A stretch of DNA of 44,775 bases from an uncultured Ruminococcus sp. Lineage in GTDB: Bacteria > Bacillota > Clostridia > Oscillospirales > Acutalibacteraceae. Of the stretch, positions 32,363 to 40,144 are shown in pieces. A model generated the notes under the pieces. The model searched no databases, was not told the DNA's origin, and worked only from the letters and a program-made list of their open reading frames with translations. The position numbers and the translations under genes are program-made. The stretch is from the NCBI GenBank assembly GCA_902765625.1, contig CACXAO010000013.1, forward strand, positions 1 through 44,775, written 5' to 3'. Positions within the stretch are counted from its first letter, which is position 1, and every line of letters begins with the position of its first letter.

Positions 32363-33274
32363 ATGACTGAAACAAGAGAAAGCACCACTGCAAAGCTTTG
32401 CTCCTTTGCGCGCGCCTACCATTCCAATACAGGCAGACAAAAGATTTTTGACGATTATCTCGCCTATGATCTGATGGGCAAGGAGGAGTATGAGGAAATC
32501 GGTCAGCTGATTGAAAATGACTTTGAATCGGAGCATCGGAGCATCAACTATTCGTTCAGCTCAAAGAGAATTATCGACAAGCTGAACCGCTATATCACGC
32601 CGATACCGCTGTCGCGCATAGCTTTTGCGGAGAACAAGCTGCATAAATTTGCAAAGAAGCACGGAAAATGCCAGTACGTCGTCTGCGGCGCAGGTATGGA
32701 CACATTTGCGTTCCGCAACGGCAATCCCGATATTCATGTTTTTGAGCTTGATCATCCAAACACAGGCAGATACAAGCGCGAGCGTGTTAAGCAGCTCGAG
32801 TGGAACATTCCCGACAATCTGACCTTCGTACCGATCGATTTTTCTACCGATAGTATGACGCAGACGCTTCTGAATGCCGGTTTTCAGCCCGATGTGCCGT
32901 CTTTTTTTGCAATCCTCGGCGTGTCCTATTACCTGACGCTTTCGGTGTTCGCGCAGACGATAGGCGAAATCAGCGGACTTTGCACCGCGGAGAGCCAGAT
33001 CGTCTTTGACTATCCCGACGAAACCACGCTGAGCGGTTCAGGTGCGGAGCGCGTCCACACACTTGCGGAAATCACCGAAAAGCTCGGTGAAAAAATGCTG
33101 CACGGCTATTCGTTTCGCGAAATCAGCGAAACGCTGGAGCGCTACAGCTATGAGATAGAGGATCACGAAACGCCGCAGATGATCGAGCGGCAGTATTTTG
33201 AAAACAGGACGGACGGAATCACGGCGTTTGAAAACATCCATTTCATTTTAGCGGACAGGGAGGAGAGCGCATGA
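32363..33274 (+). CDS. SAM-dependent methyltransferase, LCM/O-methyltransferase-like family
   Basis: The protein has about 303 residues. The SAM-binding core is YVVCGAGMDTFAFRNG (motif I), followed by an acidic strand end VFELDHPNTGRYKRER and the FVPIDFS segment, as in the leucine carboxyl methyltransferase/Ppm family and related antibiotic or polyketide methyltransferases. The substrate is not evident. In Bacillus subtilis the mccA-mccB operon also starts with a SAM methyltransferase gene (yrrT, a different family), so producing S-adenosylhomocysteine for LuxS is a reasonable idea. The ATG at 32363 follows AGAGGG; an in-frame ATG at 32342 abuts the attenuator hairpin. It overlaps luxS by 4 bases. 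Confidence 0.82.
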   Translation: MTETRESTTAKLCSFARAYHSNTGRQKIFDDYLAYDLMGKEEYEEIGQLIENDFESEHRSINYSFSSKRIIDKLNRYITPIPLSRIAFAENKLHKFAKKHGKCQYVVCGAGMDTFAFRNGNPDIHVFELDHPNTGRYKRERVKQLEWNIPDNLTFVPIDFSTDSMTQTLLNAGFQPDVPSFFAILGVSYYLTLSVFAQTIGEISGLCTAESQIVFDYPDETTLSGSGAERVHTLAEITEKLGEKMLHGYSFREISETLERYSYEIEDHETPQMIERQYFENRTDGITAFENIHFILADREESA

Positions 33275-33732
33275 ATAAAATCGCAAGCTTCACCGTCAAC
33301 CACGACAAGCTCGAAAAGGGAATGTATCTGTCGCGGACGGACGGCGACGTCATCACCTACGATATTCGCATGAAAAAGCCGAACGGCGGCGATTATCTCG
33401 GCAACGGCGCGCTGCATACCTTCGAGCATCTATTCGCGACCTACGCGCGCAACAGTGCGCTTTCCGACAGCGTAATTTATGTAGGACCGATGGGCTGCCG
33501 AACGGGATTTTATTTTCTTGTACGGAATAATATTTCTCACTCACAGGCAATCGCTCTTGTGAAAAAGAGCTTTGAATATATCGCGCGGTTCAGCGGTGAA
33601 ATACCCGGAGCCAAACGGGAGGAATGCGGCAACTACCGCGAACAGGATCTGAACGGCGCAAAGGAAACGGCAAAAGATATGCTTTCCGTTTTGCAGAACT
33701 GGCAAACGGAAGATTTGAAATATAAGGAGTAA
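33271..33732 (+). CDS. luxS: S-ribosylhomocysteine lyase
   Basis: The 153-residue protein shows all LuxS hallmarks: GALHTFEHLFATYAR with metal ligands His49 and His53 and catalytic Glu52, GPMGCRTGFYF with the active-site Cys76, and REECGNYREQDL with the third metal ligand Cys119. It cleaves S-ribosyl-L-homocysteine to L-homocysteine and DPD, the precursor of autoinducer-2. In this operon its main role is likely metabolic, supplying homocysteine to the MccA/MccB pair. The start overlaps the methyltransferase stop (ATGA). Confidence 0.97.
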   Translation: MNKIASFTVNHDKLEKGMYLSRTDGDVITYDIRMKKPNGGDYLGNGALHTFEHLFATYARNSALSDSVIYVGPMGCRTGFYFLVRNNISHSQAIALVKKSFEYIARFSGEIPGAKREECGNYREQDLNGAKETAKDMLSVLQNWQTEDLKYKE

Positions 33733-33737
33733 TCATC

Positions 33738-34895
33738 ATGGCTAATTACAAAAATATCGAGTCCGCACTGATTCACGGCGGCGTCTCAACAGACGAATTC
33801 ACCGGGGCGGTCAACGTTCCAATCTATCAGACCTCGACATATCAGCAGACCGGCTTGGGCGAGGAACCGAAGTGGGAGTATTCGCGCACAGGCAATCCTA
33901 CGCGCGCGGCGTTGGAAGCGCTTATCGCCGAGCTGGAGCACGGCAAGGCAGGCTTTGCCTTCGGTTCCGGCATGGCGGCAATCACGGCGGTGCTCAGTCT
34001 GTTTGAAGCAGGCGACAAGGTGCTTATTTCAAGCAACGTCTACGGCGGCACCTTCCGCGTGCTCGACAAGGTTTTCAACCACTTCAATATCGGCTATTCA
34101 ATCGAGGACACTACGGATTTGGAGGCGCTTGAGAAGAAAATCACAAGCGACGTCAAGGCGATCCTCGTCGAAAGTCCTGCTAATCCGCTGCTGACCATTA
34201 CCGACCTCGCGGCGGTTGCGGCGCTTGCCAAAAAGCACGGGATCCTCTCGATTGTCGATAATACCTTCATGACTCCGTACCTGCAAAGACCGATTGAACT
34301 GGGCGTAGATATCGTCGTCCACAGCGCGACAAAGTACCTCGGCGGTCACAGCGACGTAGTGTCGGGACTGGTGGTTGTCAATGACGACGAGCTTGCTCAA
34401 AGACTCGCATTTATCCAGAATTCCACCGGCGGCGTGCTCGGACCCTTCGACAGCTTTTTGCTGATAAGAGGTATCAAAACCCTCGGCGTGCGCCTTGACC
34501 GTCACGTTGAAAACGCCGAAAAAGCGGCGGCGTTTCTTCAAAACCACAAGGCGGTGAAGAAGGTCTACTATCCCGGCTTGCCCGACGCGCAGGGCTACGA
34601 GATCAACAAGCGTCAGGCGAAAAACGGCGGCGCGATGATTTCCTTTGAGCTTTACGAAAACTATAACATCAAGAAATTTTTCAAGTCCTTGAAGCTCGTC
34701 GCGCTCGCGGAAAGTCTCGGCGGCGTCGAGAGCCTTGTCTGCCATCCGGCAAGCATGACGCACGCCTCCATCCCCTACGAGGTGCGTCAGAAGGTCGGAA
34801 TCACCGACGGTCTGATAAGACTGTCCATCGGCATTGAAAGCATCGACGACATTCTCGCCGATCTGGAGCAGGCAATTGCGGAAAGCGAGGAATAA
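33738..34895 (+). CDS. mccB: Cystathionine gamma-lyase/gamma-synthase family PLP enzyme
   Basis: This 385-residue Cys/Met-metabolism PLP enzyme has YSRTGNPTRAALE near residue 48, the catalytic tyrosine in SSNVYGGTFR, SIVDNTFMTPYLQRP, the PLP-binding Lys199 in SATKYLGGHSD, and LSIGIESIDDILADL at the C terminus. The family contains cystathionine gamma-synthase (MetB), gamma-lyase (MccB) and homocysteine gamma-lyase, which sequence alone separates poorly. Its place between luxS and the MccA-like gene favours the lyase, splitting cystathionine to cysteine, 2-oxobutyrate and ammonia. It starts 5 bases after luxS. Confidence 0.85.
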   Translation: MANYKNIESALIHGGVSTDEFTGAVNVPIYQTSTYQQTGLGEEPKWEYSRTGNPTRAALEALIAELEHGKAGFAFGSGMAAITAVLSLFEAGDKVLISSNVYGGTFRVLDKVFNHFNIGYSIEDTTDLEALEKKITSDVKAILVESPANPLLTITDLAAVAALAKKHGILSIVDNTFMTPYLQRPIELGVDIVVHSATKYLGGHSDVVSGLVVVNDDELAQRLAFIQNSTGGVLGPFDSFLLIRGIKTLGVRLDRHVENAEKAAAFLQNHKAVKKVYYPGLPDAQGYEINKRQAKNGGAMISFELYENYNIKKFFKSLKLVALAESLGGVESLVCHPASMTHASIPYEVRQKVGITDGLIRLSIGIESIDDILADLEQAIAESEE

Positions 34896-34897
34896 TC

Positions 34898-35821
34898 ATG
34901 GCACTCTACAACGATATGCAGGAGCTTATCGGCAACACGCCGCTGGTAAAGCTGAATCACCTCGATCTCCCCGACGGCGTAAATCTCTACGCGAAGCTTG
35001 AGCTGTTCAATCCCTCGGGCAGCGTCAAGGACAGGATCGGAAAATATATGATAGCCGACGCGGAGCAGCGCGGTATTCTCAAAAAGGGCGGCACGATAGT
35101 TGAGGCGACGGCAGGCAATACAGGTCTCGGTATCGCTTTTGCCGCGCTGAATAAGGGTTACAAAATCATATTTGTGGTGCCGACAAAGTTTTCTCAGGAA
35201 AAGCAGACGCTTCTCCGTGCGCTCGGTGCGGAAATCATCAATACACCGCGCGAGGGCGGAATGCTCGGTGCGTGGGATAAGGCTGAGGAAATCCGCCGTT
35301 CCATTCCGGGTGCAGTTACGCTCGAGCAGTTCAAGAATCAGGCGAATCCGCAGGCTCACTATGAAACAACAGGCAGAGAGATATATGAGGATCTGAACGG
35401 TCAGATAGATTATCTCGTCGCGGGCGCAGGCAGCGGCGGCACCTATTCGGGTGTAGTTAAATTTCTGAAAGAGAAAAATAAAAATATCATCGGAGTGCTT
35501 GCCGACCCCGAAGGCTCGACAATGGGCGGCGGCGAACACGGCGATTACAATATCGAGGGCATCGGCAACGACTTCATAGCAGCTACAATGGATATGTCGC
35601 TTGTCGATAAGGTTGTAAAGATGAATGACGACGAAGCCTTTGACGGAGCAAGAGAGCTTGCCAAAAAAGAGGGAATCTTTGCAGGTTCCTCGTCGGGAGC
35701 GGCGCTTGCTGCGGCGAAAAAGCTGATTGAAAGCGGCGCACGCGGCAATATCGTTATCATACTGCCCGACCGAGGCGACCGTTATTTCACAAAGCATTTG
35801 TATGACAAAAACTGGGAGTAA
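34898..35821 (+). CDS. mccA: Cystathionine beta-synthase of the MccA type (O-acetylserine-dependent)
   Basis: The 307-residue fold-type II PLP enzyme resembles B. subtilis MccA more than CysK. It has PLP-binding Lys44 in GSVKDRIG, EATAGNTGLGIAF in place of the CysK TSGNTG loop, AGAGSGGTYSGVVKFLK, and the MccA-type segment GGGEHGDYNIEGIGNDFIAATMD. The expected reaction joins O-acetylserine and homocysteine into cystathionine, which the neighbouring lyase would convert to cysteine, giving reverse transsulfuration. It starts 2 bases after mccB. A role as a second cysteine synthase cannot be excluded. Confidence 0.88.
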   Translation: MALYNDMQELIGNTPLVKLNHLDLPDGVNLYAKLELFNPSGSVKDRIGKYMIADAEQRGILKKGGTIVEATAGNTGLGIAFAALNKGYKIIFVVPTKFSQEKQTLLRALGAEIINTPREGGMLGAWDKAEEIRRSIPGAVTLEQFKNQANPQAHYETTGREIYEDLNGQIDYLVAGAGSGGTYSGVVKFLKEKNKNIIGVLADPEGSTMGGGEHGDYNIEGIGNDFIAATMDMSLVDKVVKMNDDEAFDGARELAKKEGIFAGSSSGAALAAAKKLIESGARGNIVIILPDRGDRYFTKHLYDKNWE

Positions 35822-35824
35822 GAA

Positions 35825-36607
35825 ATGCCGATTATTGATTTTCACGCGCACATATATCCGAATAAAATAGCCGAAAAGGCGACGAACGCCACCGCGGACT
35901 TTTACGGCATTTCGCCTGCCTGCATCGGCACAGGCGACGAGCTGTTGAGGGAGGGCAGAAGAGCCGGTATAGATGAATTTGTCCTCCTGCCCGTTGCGAC
36001 AAAGCCCGAGCAGGTGCGCCATGTCAACGAGTTTATTCTCGGCGAAACTGCCGCGCACAAGGAATTTCACGGCTTCGGCACGCTTCATCCCGATTGCGAA
36101 AACATCACGGAAGAAGCGGAATTTATTCTGAATTCAGGATTGATGGGCGTCAAGCTGCACCCCGATACACAGCGTTTCAATACGGACGACAAGAGATTGT
36201 TCGAGGTCTATGACGCGGTTCAGGGCAGGCTGCCGCTGCTTGTGCACTGCGGCGACAAGAGGTTTGACTATTCCCATCCTGCCCGTCTGAAACGGGTAAT
36301 TGACAATTTCCCGAAGCTTCAGGTCATTGCCGCCCATCTGGGCGGCTGGTCGCTGTTCGAGGAAGCCTTTGCCATTCTGCGCCACACGGACTGCTTTCTT
36401 GATATTTCGAGCTGCACAATGTTTTTACCGCCCGAAACGGTGGTGCGGTACATCGGCGGTTACGGCGCTGACAGGATTTTGTTCGGCACTGATTTTCCTC
36501 TCTGGAGCCCGAAAACAGAGGTAGAAGCCTTTCAAAGGCTGCCTCTCGGCGCAGAGGATTATGATAAAATCGCGTACAAAAACGCGCTTCGTATCTTAAA
36601 AAACTAA
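35825..36607 (+). CDS. Amidohydrolase-2 family metal-dependent hydrolase/decarboxylase
   Basis: The protein has 260 residues and a TIM-barrel of the amidohydrolase-2 (ACMSD-like) type: IIDFHAHIYPN with the His-x-His pair, GVKLHPDTQRF, LVHCGDKR, VIAAHLGGWSLFEEA, and RILFGTDFPLWSP with the final metal-ligand aspartate. Members hydrolyse or decarboxylate small carboxylic acids; the substrate is unknown. It begins 3 bases after mccA and is probably the last gene of that transcript. Its TAA stop (36605-36607) overlaps the operator of the next operon. Confidence 0.85.
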   Translation: MPIIDFHAHIYPNKIAEKATNATADFYGISPACIGTGDELLREGRRAGIDEFVLLPVATKPEQVRHVNEFILGETAAHKEFHGFGTLHPDCENITEEAEFILNSGLMGVKLHPDTQRFNTDDKRLFEVYDAVQGRLPLLVHCGDKRFDYSHPARLKRVIDNFPKLQVIAAHLGGWSLFEEAFAILRHTDCFLDISSCTMFLPPETVVRYIGGYGADRILFGTDFPLWSPKTEVEAFQRLPLGAEDYDKIAYKNALRILKN

Positions 36608-36638
36608 TAGGCAAAACCTATTACCTACTATACCTATC
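36606..36638. promoter_or_regulatory. Second AATAGG-N5-CCTATT operator
   Basis: AATAGG (36606-36611) and CCTATT (36617-36622) have the same spacing as at 31075-31091, and a degenerate half-site CCTATC follows at 36633-36638. The site lies 22 bases before the -35 box of the downstream operon. Confidence 0.65.
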
Positions 36639-36644
36639 GGATAT

Positions 36645-36673
36645 TAGACATTTAACGAAAACCATGATAAAAT
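36645..36673 (+). promoter_or_regulatory. Promoter of the ABC transporter-oxidoreductase operon
   Basis: TAGACA (36645-36650), a 17-base spacer and TAAAAT (36668-36673). Transcription should begin near 36680, just before the leader peptide ribosome site AAAGGAG (36689-36695). Confidence 0.7.
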
Positions 36674-36703
36674 ATAATCACTGAAACGAAAGGAGAGAGC
36701 ACC

Positions 36704-36799
36704 ATGACCACACGAAACGCAATGTGTTGTAATACTTTTATGTGTACGATGCAAAAGGGATACTTCTGTGTTGTGGCATGCTGCGCGCTCCGAATGTGA
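36704..36799 (+). CDS. Second Cys-rich leader peptide
   Basis: This 31-codon frame begins with ATG at 8 bases from AAAGGAG. It contains six Cys codons, arranged as two Cys-Cys pairs (36725-36730 and 36779-36784) and two single residues (36743, 36767). It lies directly after the promoter and is followed by two terminator-like hairpins before the first conventional gene. No homologue is recognised. Its composition, position and strong ribosome site match a cysteine-sensing leader peptide, like the one at 32147, though the amino acid sequences are not similar beyond the Cys clusters. Confidence 0.65.
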   Translation: MTTRNAMCCNTFMCTMQKGYFCVVACCALRM

Positions 36800-36826
36800 A
36801 GGGCAATTCTGCGTTTTTACGAGAAT

Positions 36827-36858
36827 GCCGGCGAGGGTGTGCCCACCGGCGATTTTTT
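36827..36858 (+). terminator. First leader terminator (candidate attenuator)
   Basis: GCCGG (36827-36831) pairs with CCGGC (36846-36850), with an inner GGG/CCC pairing around TGTG, followed by GATTTTTT. It comes 27 bases after the leader peptide stop. GGCAT within the leader (36775-36779) could weakly compete for ATGCC (36825-36829). Confidence 0.7.
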
Positions 36859-36879
36859 ATGCCCGATATTAAACTTGAA

Positions 36880-36952
36880 TCCCGCCGTTGATGAACGTGC
36901 AGAATCGAAAACATGTTGAAATAGGCGGGAGACGGTGCCCACCGGCACTTTT
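36880..36952 (+). terminator. Second leader hairpin set (candidate attenuator)
   Basis: TCCCGCC (36880-36886) can pair with GGCGGGA (36924-36930). Right after it, GTGCC (36935-36939) pairs with GGCAC (36944-36948), followed by TTTT. A 12-base stretch, GTGCCCACCGGC, is shared exactly with the first terminator (36839-36850 and 36935-36946), so the two may derive from a duplication. Confidence 0.55.
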
Positions 36953-36984
36953 AAGCCAAAAACGGGCAGAAAGGGAGTAATCAA

Positions 36985-37221
36985 ATGAAAAAAGTATTAA
37001 TCGTCTGTATCATCGCGCTTGTCGCCGCATTCAGTGTGACAGGCTGCGCGTCGACAAACGCATCAAGCGAGAGCAGTCACAGCGAAAGCACAACGCATGA
37101 CTGCTGCAAGGACAAAGAAGCGACTGCCTCCGAGGTTCCGGACTGCTGCAAGAACAAGGAACACGCGGATAACGATACATCAAAGACCTCAGACGTTCCC
37201 GACTGCTGTGCGGGAGACTGA
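36985..37221 (+). CDS. Small lipoprotein with repeated Asp-Cys-Cys motifs
   Basis: This 78-residue protein has a lipoprotein signal (KKVLIVCIIALVAAFSVTGC, lipobox VTGC) and a mature part of about 58 residues rich in Ser, Thr, Asp, Glu and Lys. Three similar units are visible: HDCCKDKEA, PDCCKNKEH and PDCCAGD. Each vicinal Cys pair lies behind an Asp. Such pairs could bind soft metals or thiol compounds outside the membrane. No named family is recognised. AAAGGGAG precedes the ATG. It is the first conventional gene of the ABC operon, 40 bases before the substrate-binding lipoprotein, suggesting a role in capture or protection of the transported compound. Confidence 0.7.
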   Translation: MKKVLIVCIIALVAAFSVTGCASTNASSESSHSESTTHDCCKDKEATASEVPDCCKNKEHADNDTSKTSDVPDCCAGD

Positions 37222-37261
37222 TTTAAAATAATAATCAACACATTTTGAAAGGGTAATAAAA

Positions 37262-38389
37262 ATGAAAAAAAGAATTCTCGCGGCTCTTTTCGCCGCCACA
37301 CTGACATTAACCGCTTTTGCGGGTTGTAATACAGCTTCATCAGATTCTTCTTCCGATACCTCGGCTTCCTCAAGCGATGCCAAGGAGTCCGGAACGGAAG
37401 CAGCAAAGGCGACGCTTGAAAAAACAAGCTTTAACCTCGGACACCTCAACTCCACCGCTCATCTGCTCGGCTTTGTCGCCAAGGAGGAGGGCTATTTTGA
37501 GGAAGAGGGACTCGACGTAACTCTCACGCTGTTTTCATCAGCCGCGGAGCTTTCAAGCGGTCTTGAATCCGAAAAGCTCGACGTTGCCTTTATCGGTTCG
37601 GTTCCGGCGCTGACCTTCCAGAGCAAGGGTCACGACCTGACCATCTTCGGCGGTGAGATGACCAACGGCCACGGCTATGTCATCAAGCCTGAGTACGTTG
37701 AGGGTAAATCCGACTGGGACGTTTCGATTCTCAAGGGCAGAAACGTCGCTTCCGTCAAGAACTCCGTTCAGGACGCGGAGCTGCAGATCCTGTTAAAGGA
37801 TAAAAATATCGAAATCGGCGAGGGAGAGGACAAGGTCAATATCGTCTACTTCGACAGCCAGAAGGACGCCTACAACGCGCTCCAGAACGACACCATTGAC
37901 GCTGCTTCGGCGTATTCACCCTACACCTCGCTTGCCGAGAGTCAGGGCTACAAGATCGTCTACCGCTGCTCCGAGGAAGAGCTCCTCAAGAACCAGCCCT
38001 GCTGCCGTCAGGTCGCCACGACCGAGGCGCTTTCCAAGTATCCCAATTCCTACAACGCGTTTGAGCGCGCGCTGATCAAGGCGTACAAGTTCACGCAGGA
38101 GAACAAGGAGCAGACCGTCAAGGATGTAAAGAAGTACATTGATATCGAAGAAGATTTGATCAACACCGAGGTTTACGGCGGCTACGGCACCTCCGTGCCC
38201 GACCCCGACAAGCAGGGCACCGTCGCTCTCAAAAACTCCATCGTGGAGCTTGGCTACACCGAGGACTACGAAATCGACAAGCTCTATAACACAGATATCT
38301 ACAAGAACGCTCTTGCAAGCCTGATTCAGGAAAACCCCGACGATAAGATCTACGCGGAGCTTCAGGAGCATTTCGACAAATACGAGTAA
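37262..38389 (+). CDS. ABC transporter substrate-binding lipoprotein (SsuA/TauA/NrtA-like)
   Basis: The 375-residue protein has a lipoprotein signal (AALFAATLTLTAFAGC) and a Ser-rich linker. A periplasmic-binding fold of the NMT1/SsuA group follows: FNLGHLNSTAHLLGFVAKEEGYFEEEGLDVTLTLF, SSGLESEKLDVAFIGSVPAL and ASAYSPYTSLAESQGYKIVYRC. The family delivers sulfonates, nitrate, cyanate, pyrimidines or related small compounds. The sulfur-linked leader and operators suggest a sulfur compound such as a sulfonate or a cystine-type compound (inference). A CC pair (NQPCCRQVAT) sits in the second lobe. ATPase and permease follow. Confidence 0.88.
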   Translation: MKKRILAALFAATLTLTAFAGCNTASSDSSSDTSASSSDAKESGTEAAKATLEKTSFNLGHLNSTAHLLGFVAKEEGYFEEEGLDVTLTLFSSAAELSSGLESEKLDVAFIGSVPALTFQSKGHDLTIFGGEMTNGHGYVIKPEYVEGKSDWDVSILKGRNVASVKNSVQDAELQILLKDKNIEIGEGEDKVNIVYFDSQKDAYNALQNDTIDAASAYSPYTSLAESQGYKIVYRCSEEELLKNQPCCRQVATTEALSKYPNSYNAFERALIKAYKFTQENKEQTVKDVKKYIDIEEDLINTEVYGGYGTSVPDPDKQGTVALKNSIVELGYTEDYEIDKLYNTDIYKNALASLIQENPDDKIYAELQEHFDKYE

Positions 38390-38414
38390 TCAATTAATAC
38401 CGGGATGAAGGTTT

Positions 38415-39296
38415 ATGAGTAAGATTGAAATCAAAAATTTAACGGTTGACTACACCGAGAAGAAAAACCGCTTTACCGCTCTGAGGGACGTCAGCTTTTC
38501 GATCGAGGAAGGCGAGTTTGTCAGCATCATCGGCTCAAGCGGCTGCGGAAAGAGCACGCTGCTCAGCATTCTTGAGGGTATCAATTTCCCGACGTCGGGA
38601 GAAATCCTGATCGACGGCGAGCCTATAAAGGGCACGGGAACCGACCGGGGAGTTGTGTTCCAGCACTATTCTCTGTTTCCGTGGATGACCGCGAGGAAGA
38701 ACGTCGCTTTCGGTGTGAAGCAGGTCAATAAGACCGCTTCCAAGGCGGAAAGACTGCAAATCGCCGACGAGTTTCTCGAAAAGGTAGGACTTGAAAACTT
38801 CAAAAACAAATATCCCTCACAGCTTTCCGGCGGAATGCAGCAGCGTGTTGCAATCGCGAGAGCGCTTGCTATGGACACGGACATTCTTCTGATGGATGAA
38901 CCGTTCGGCGCGATCGACGCGAAGAACCGCACCATTCTGCAGGAGCTGCTGCTCGAGCTGTGGGAGGGCGACGGCACAAGCCCGAGAAAGACCGTTGTGT
39001 TTGTCACTCACGATATCGACGAGGCGATTCTGCTTTCGGATAAGATAGTGATGATGACCGCTCATCCCGGTCAGGTATACAAAGAGATAGAGGTTCCCTT
39101 TGACCGCCCGAGGAACCGCGCGCAGCTTGTTCAGACAAAGGAATACAACAAGTTCCGCAACAGGCTGCTCGCGATGTTCTACAGCGACATTGTGAACAAG
39201 ATCGGCGGAGAGGAGCAATCAAAAAACGTTACCTCCGAACTGTGCATTTCCTGTTTATCGCGCTGCTGCTCGTTCAGCTTCTGCCGGATAAACTGA
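38415..39296 (+). CDS. ABC transporter ATPase (SsuB/TauB-like), stop codon lost
   Basis: This is a canonical ABC ATPase: Walker A GSSGCGKST, Q loop VFQHYSLFPWM, signature LSGGMQQR, Walker B ILLMDEP and the switch histidine in FVTHDIDEA. The natural end is near residue 268 (NKIGGEEQ). The present frame continues 25 residues (SKNVTSELCISCLSRCC...) overlapping the permease gene, and this tail has no family character. At 39219-39221 the codon is TCA; a G at 39220 would make it TGA. The same base would create the permease ATG. The extended tail is therefore probably a recent mutation or a base-calling error. Confidence 0.88.
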   Translation: MSKIEIKNLTVDYTEKKNRFTALRDVSFSIEEGEFVSIIGSSGCGKSTLLSILEGINFPTSGEILIDGEPIKGTGTDRGVVFQHYSLFPWMTARKNVAFGVKQVNKTASKAERLQIADEFLEKVGLENFKNKYPSQLSGGMQQRVAIARALAMDTDILLMDEPFGAIDAKNRTILQELLLELWEGDGTSPRKTVVFVTHDIDEAILLSDKIVMMTAHPGQVYKEIEVPFDRPRNRAQLVQTKEYNKFRNRLLAMFYSDIVNKIGGEEQSKNVTSELCISCLSRCCSFSFCRIN

Positions 39297-40132
39297 CAAC
39301 CGAAACCTACGCCGGTTATGTCGTCTGGTTCGCCGTCGGAGTGGAAATTCTGACGCTGATCGTGTCGGCACTTATCAAAAAGCCGCTCGGACTGACCCTC
39401 TTCGCGGATATCGTGAGCTTTATATACGGCTTGCTGATTGCGTGGACGCTGGCGACGGCAAAATTCAATTTGCTGAAACCCTCTTTGTTTCCGCCGCCCG
39501 GAAGAGTTTTCTGGCAGCTGATCGGCGACTACGAAAAGATCATCACAAACATTCTCAGCTCGGTCGGCATAATTTTACAGGGTTATCTGCTGGCAGCCGC
39601 CGCGGCAATCATCCTCGGGCTGCTGCTCGGTTCAAGTGAAAGGCTGGGTAACGTTGCGACTTATATTGCTAAGTTTTTAGGCGCGATCCCTCCGATCGTA
39701 TACATTCCCTACGGAATCGCGCTGCTGCCGACCTTCCGTTCGGTATCGGTTTTCGTAATTTTTCTGGCGACGTTCTGGCCTGTGCTGGCAGGTACAATGA
39801 GCGGCGTGATGAACGTCGACAAAAAGACGCTCGACTCCGCAAGGGTGCTCAACGTCAACCGGTTCACCATGCTGTTTTCCGTAATTCTGCCTGCGTCGCT
39901 GCCGCAGATTTTCATCGGCTGCAACCAGGGACTGACCGTTTCGTTCGTCCTGCTGACCTCGGCGGAGATGATCGGCGCACAGAGCGGACTCGGCTTCTAT
40001 ATCAAAAACTATTCCGATTTCGGCGACTACACACGCACGCTCGTCGGCTTGATCGTGATCGGCATCGTTATCGTCGTCATTTCATTCGGATTCAATAAGA
40101 TTCAAAAATACCTGCTTCGCTGGAAGCACTGA
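39218..40132 (+). CDS. ABC transporter permease (SsuC/TauC-like), start codon altered
   Basis: This binding-protein-dependent permease has about six membrane helices and the EAA-type loop (MSGVMNVDKKTLDSARVLNVNRFTMLFSVILPASLPQIF). The coding sequence extends upstream of the first GTG (39242): IKKRYLRTV is in frame and typical of permease N termini. The expected initiation codon at 39218-39220 reads ATC instead of ATG, with GGAGAGGAG at 39207-39215 just before it. If ATC cannot be used, translation would have to begin at the GTG at 39242, which lacks a ribosome site but leaves the helices intact. The gene starts inside the ATPase frame. Coordinates assume the original start. Confidence 0.8.
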   Translation: MKKRYLRTVHFLFIALLLVQLLPDKLTTETYAGYVVWFAVGVEILTLIVSALIKKPLGLTLFADIVSFIYGLLIAWTLATAKFNLLKPSLFPPPGRVFWQLIGDYEKIITNILSSVGIILQGYLLAAAAAIILGLLLGSSERLGNVATYIAKFLGAIPPIVYIPYGIALLPTFRSVSVFVIFLATFWPVLAGTMSGVMNVDKKTLDSARVLNVNRFTMLFSVILPASLPQIFIGCNQGLTVSFVLLTSAEMIGAQSGLGFYIKNYSDFGDYTRTLVGLIVIGIVIVVISFGFNKIQKYLLRWKH

Positions 40133-40144
40133 GGGGGCGCGAAC

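Noticed and set aside
34787-36088. Long open frame of 433 codons on the minus strand
   Set aside because: It lies wholly opposite mccB/mccA/amidohydrolase coding sequence, has no domain character and reflects codon bias of the real genes.
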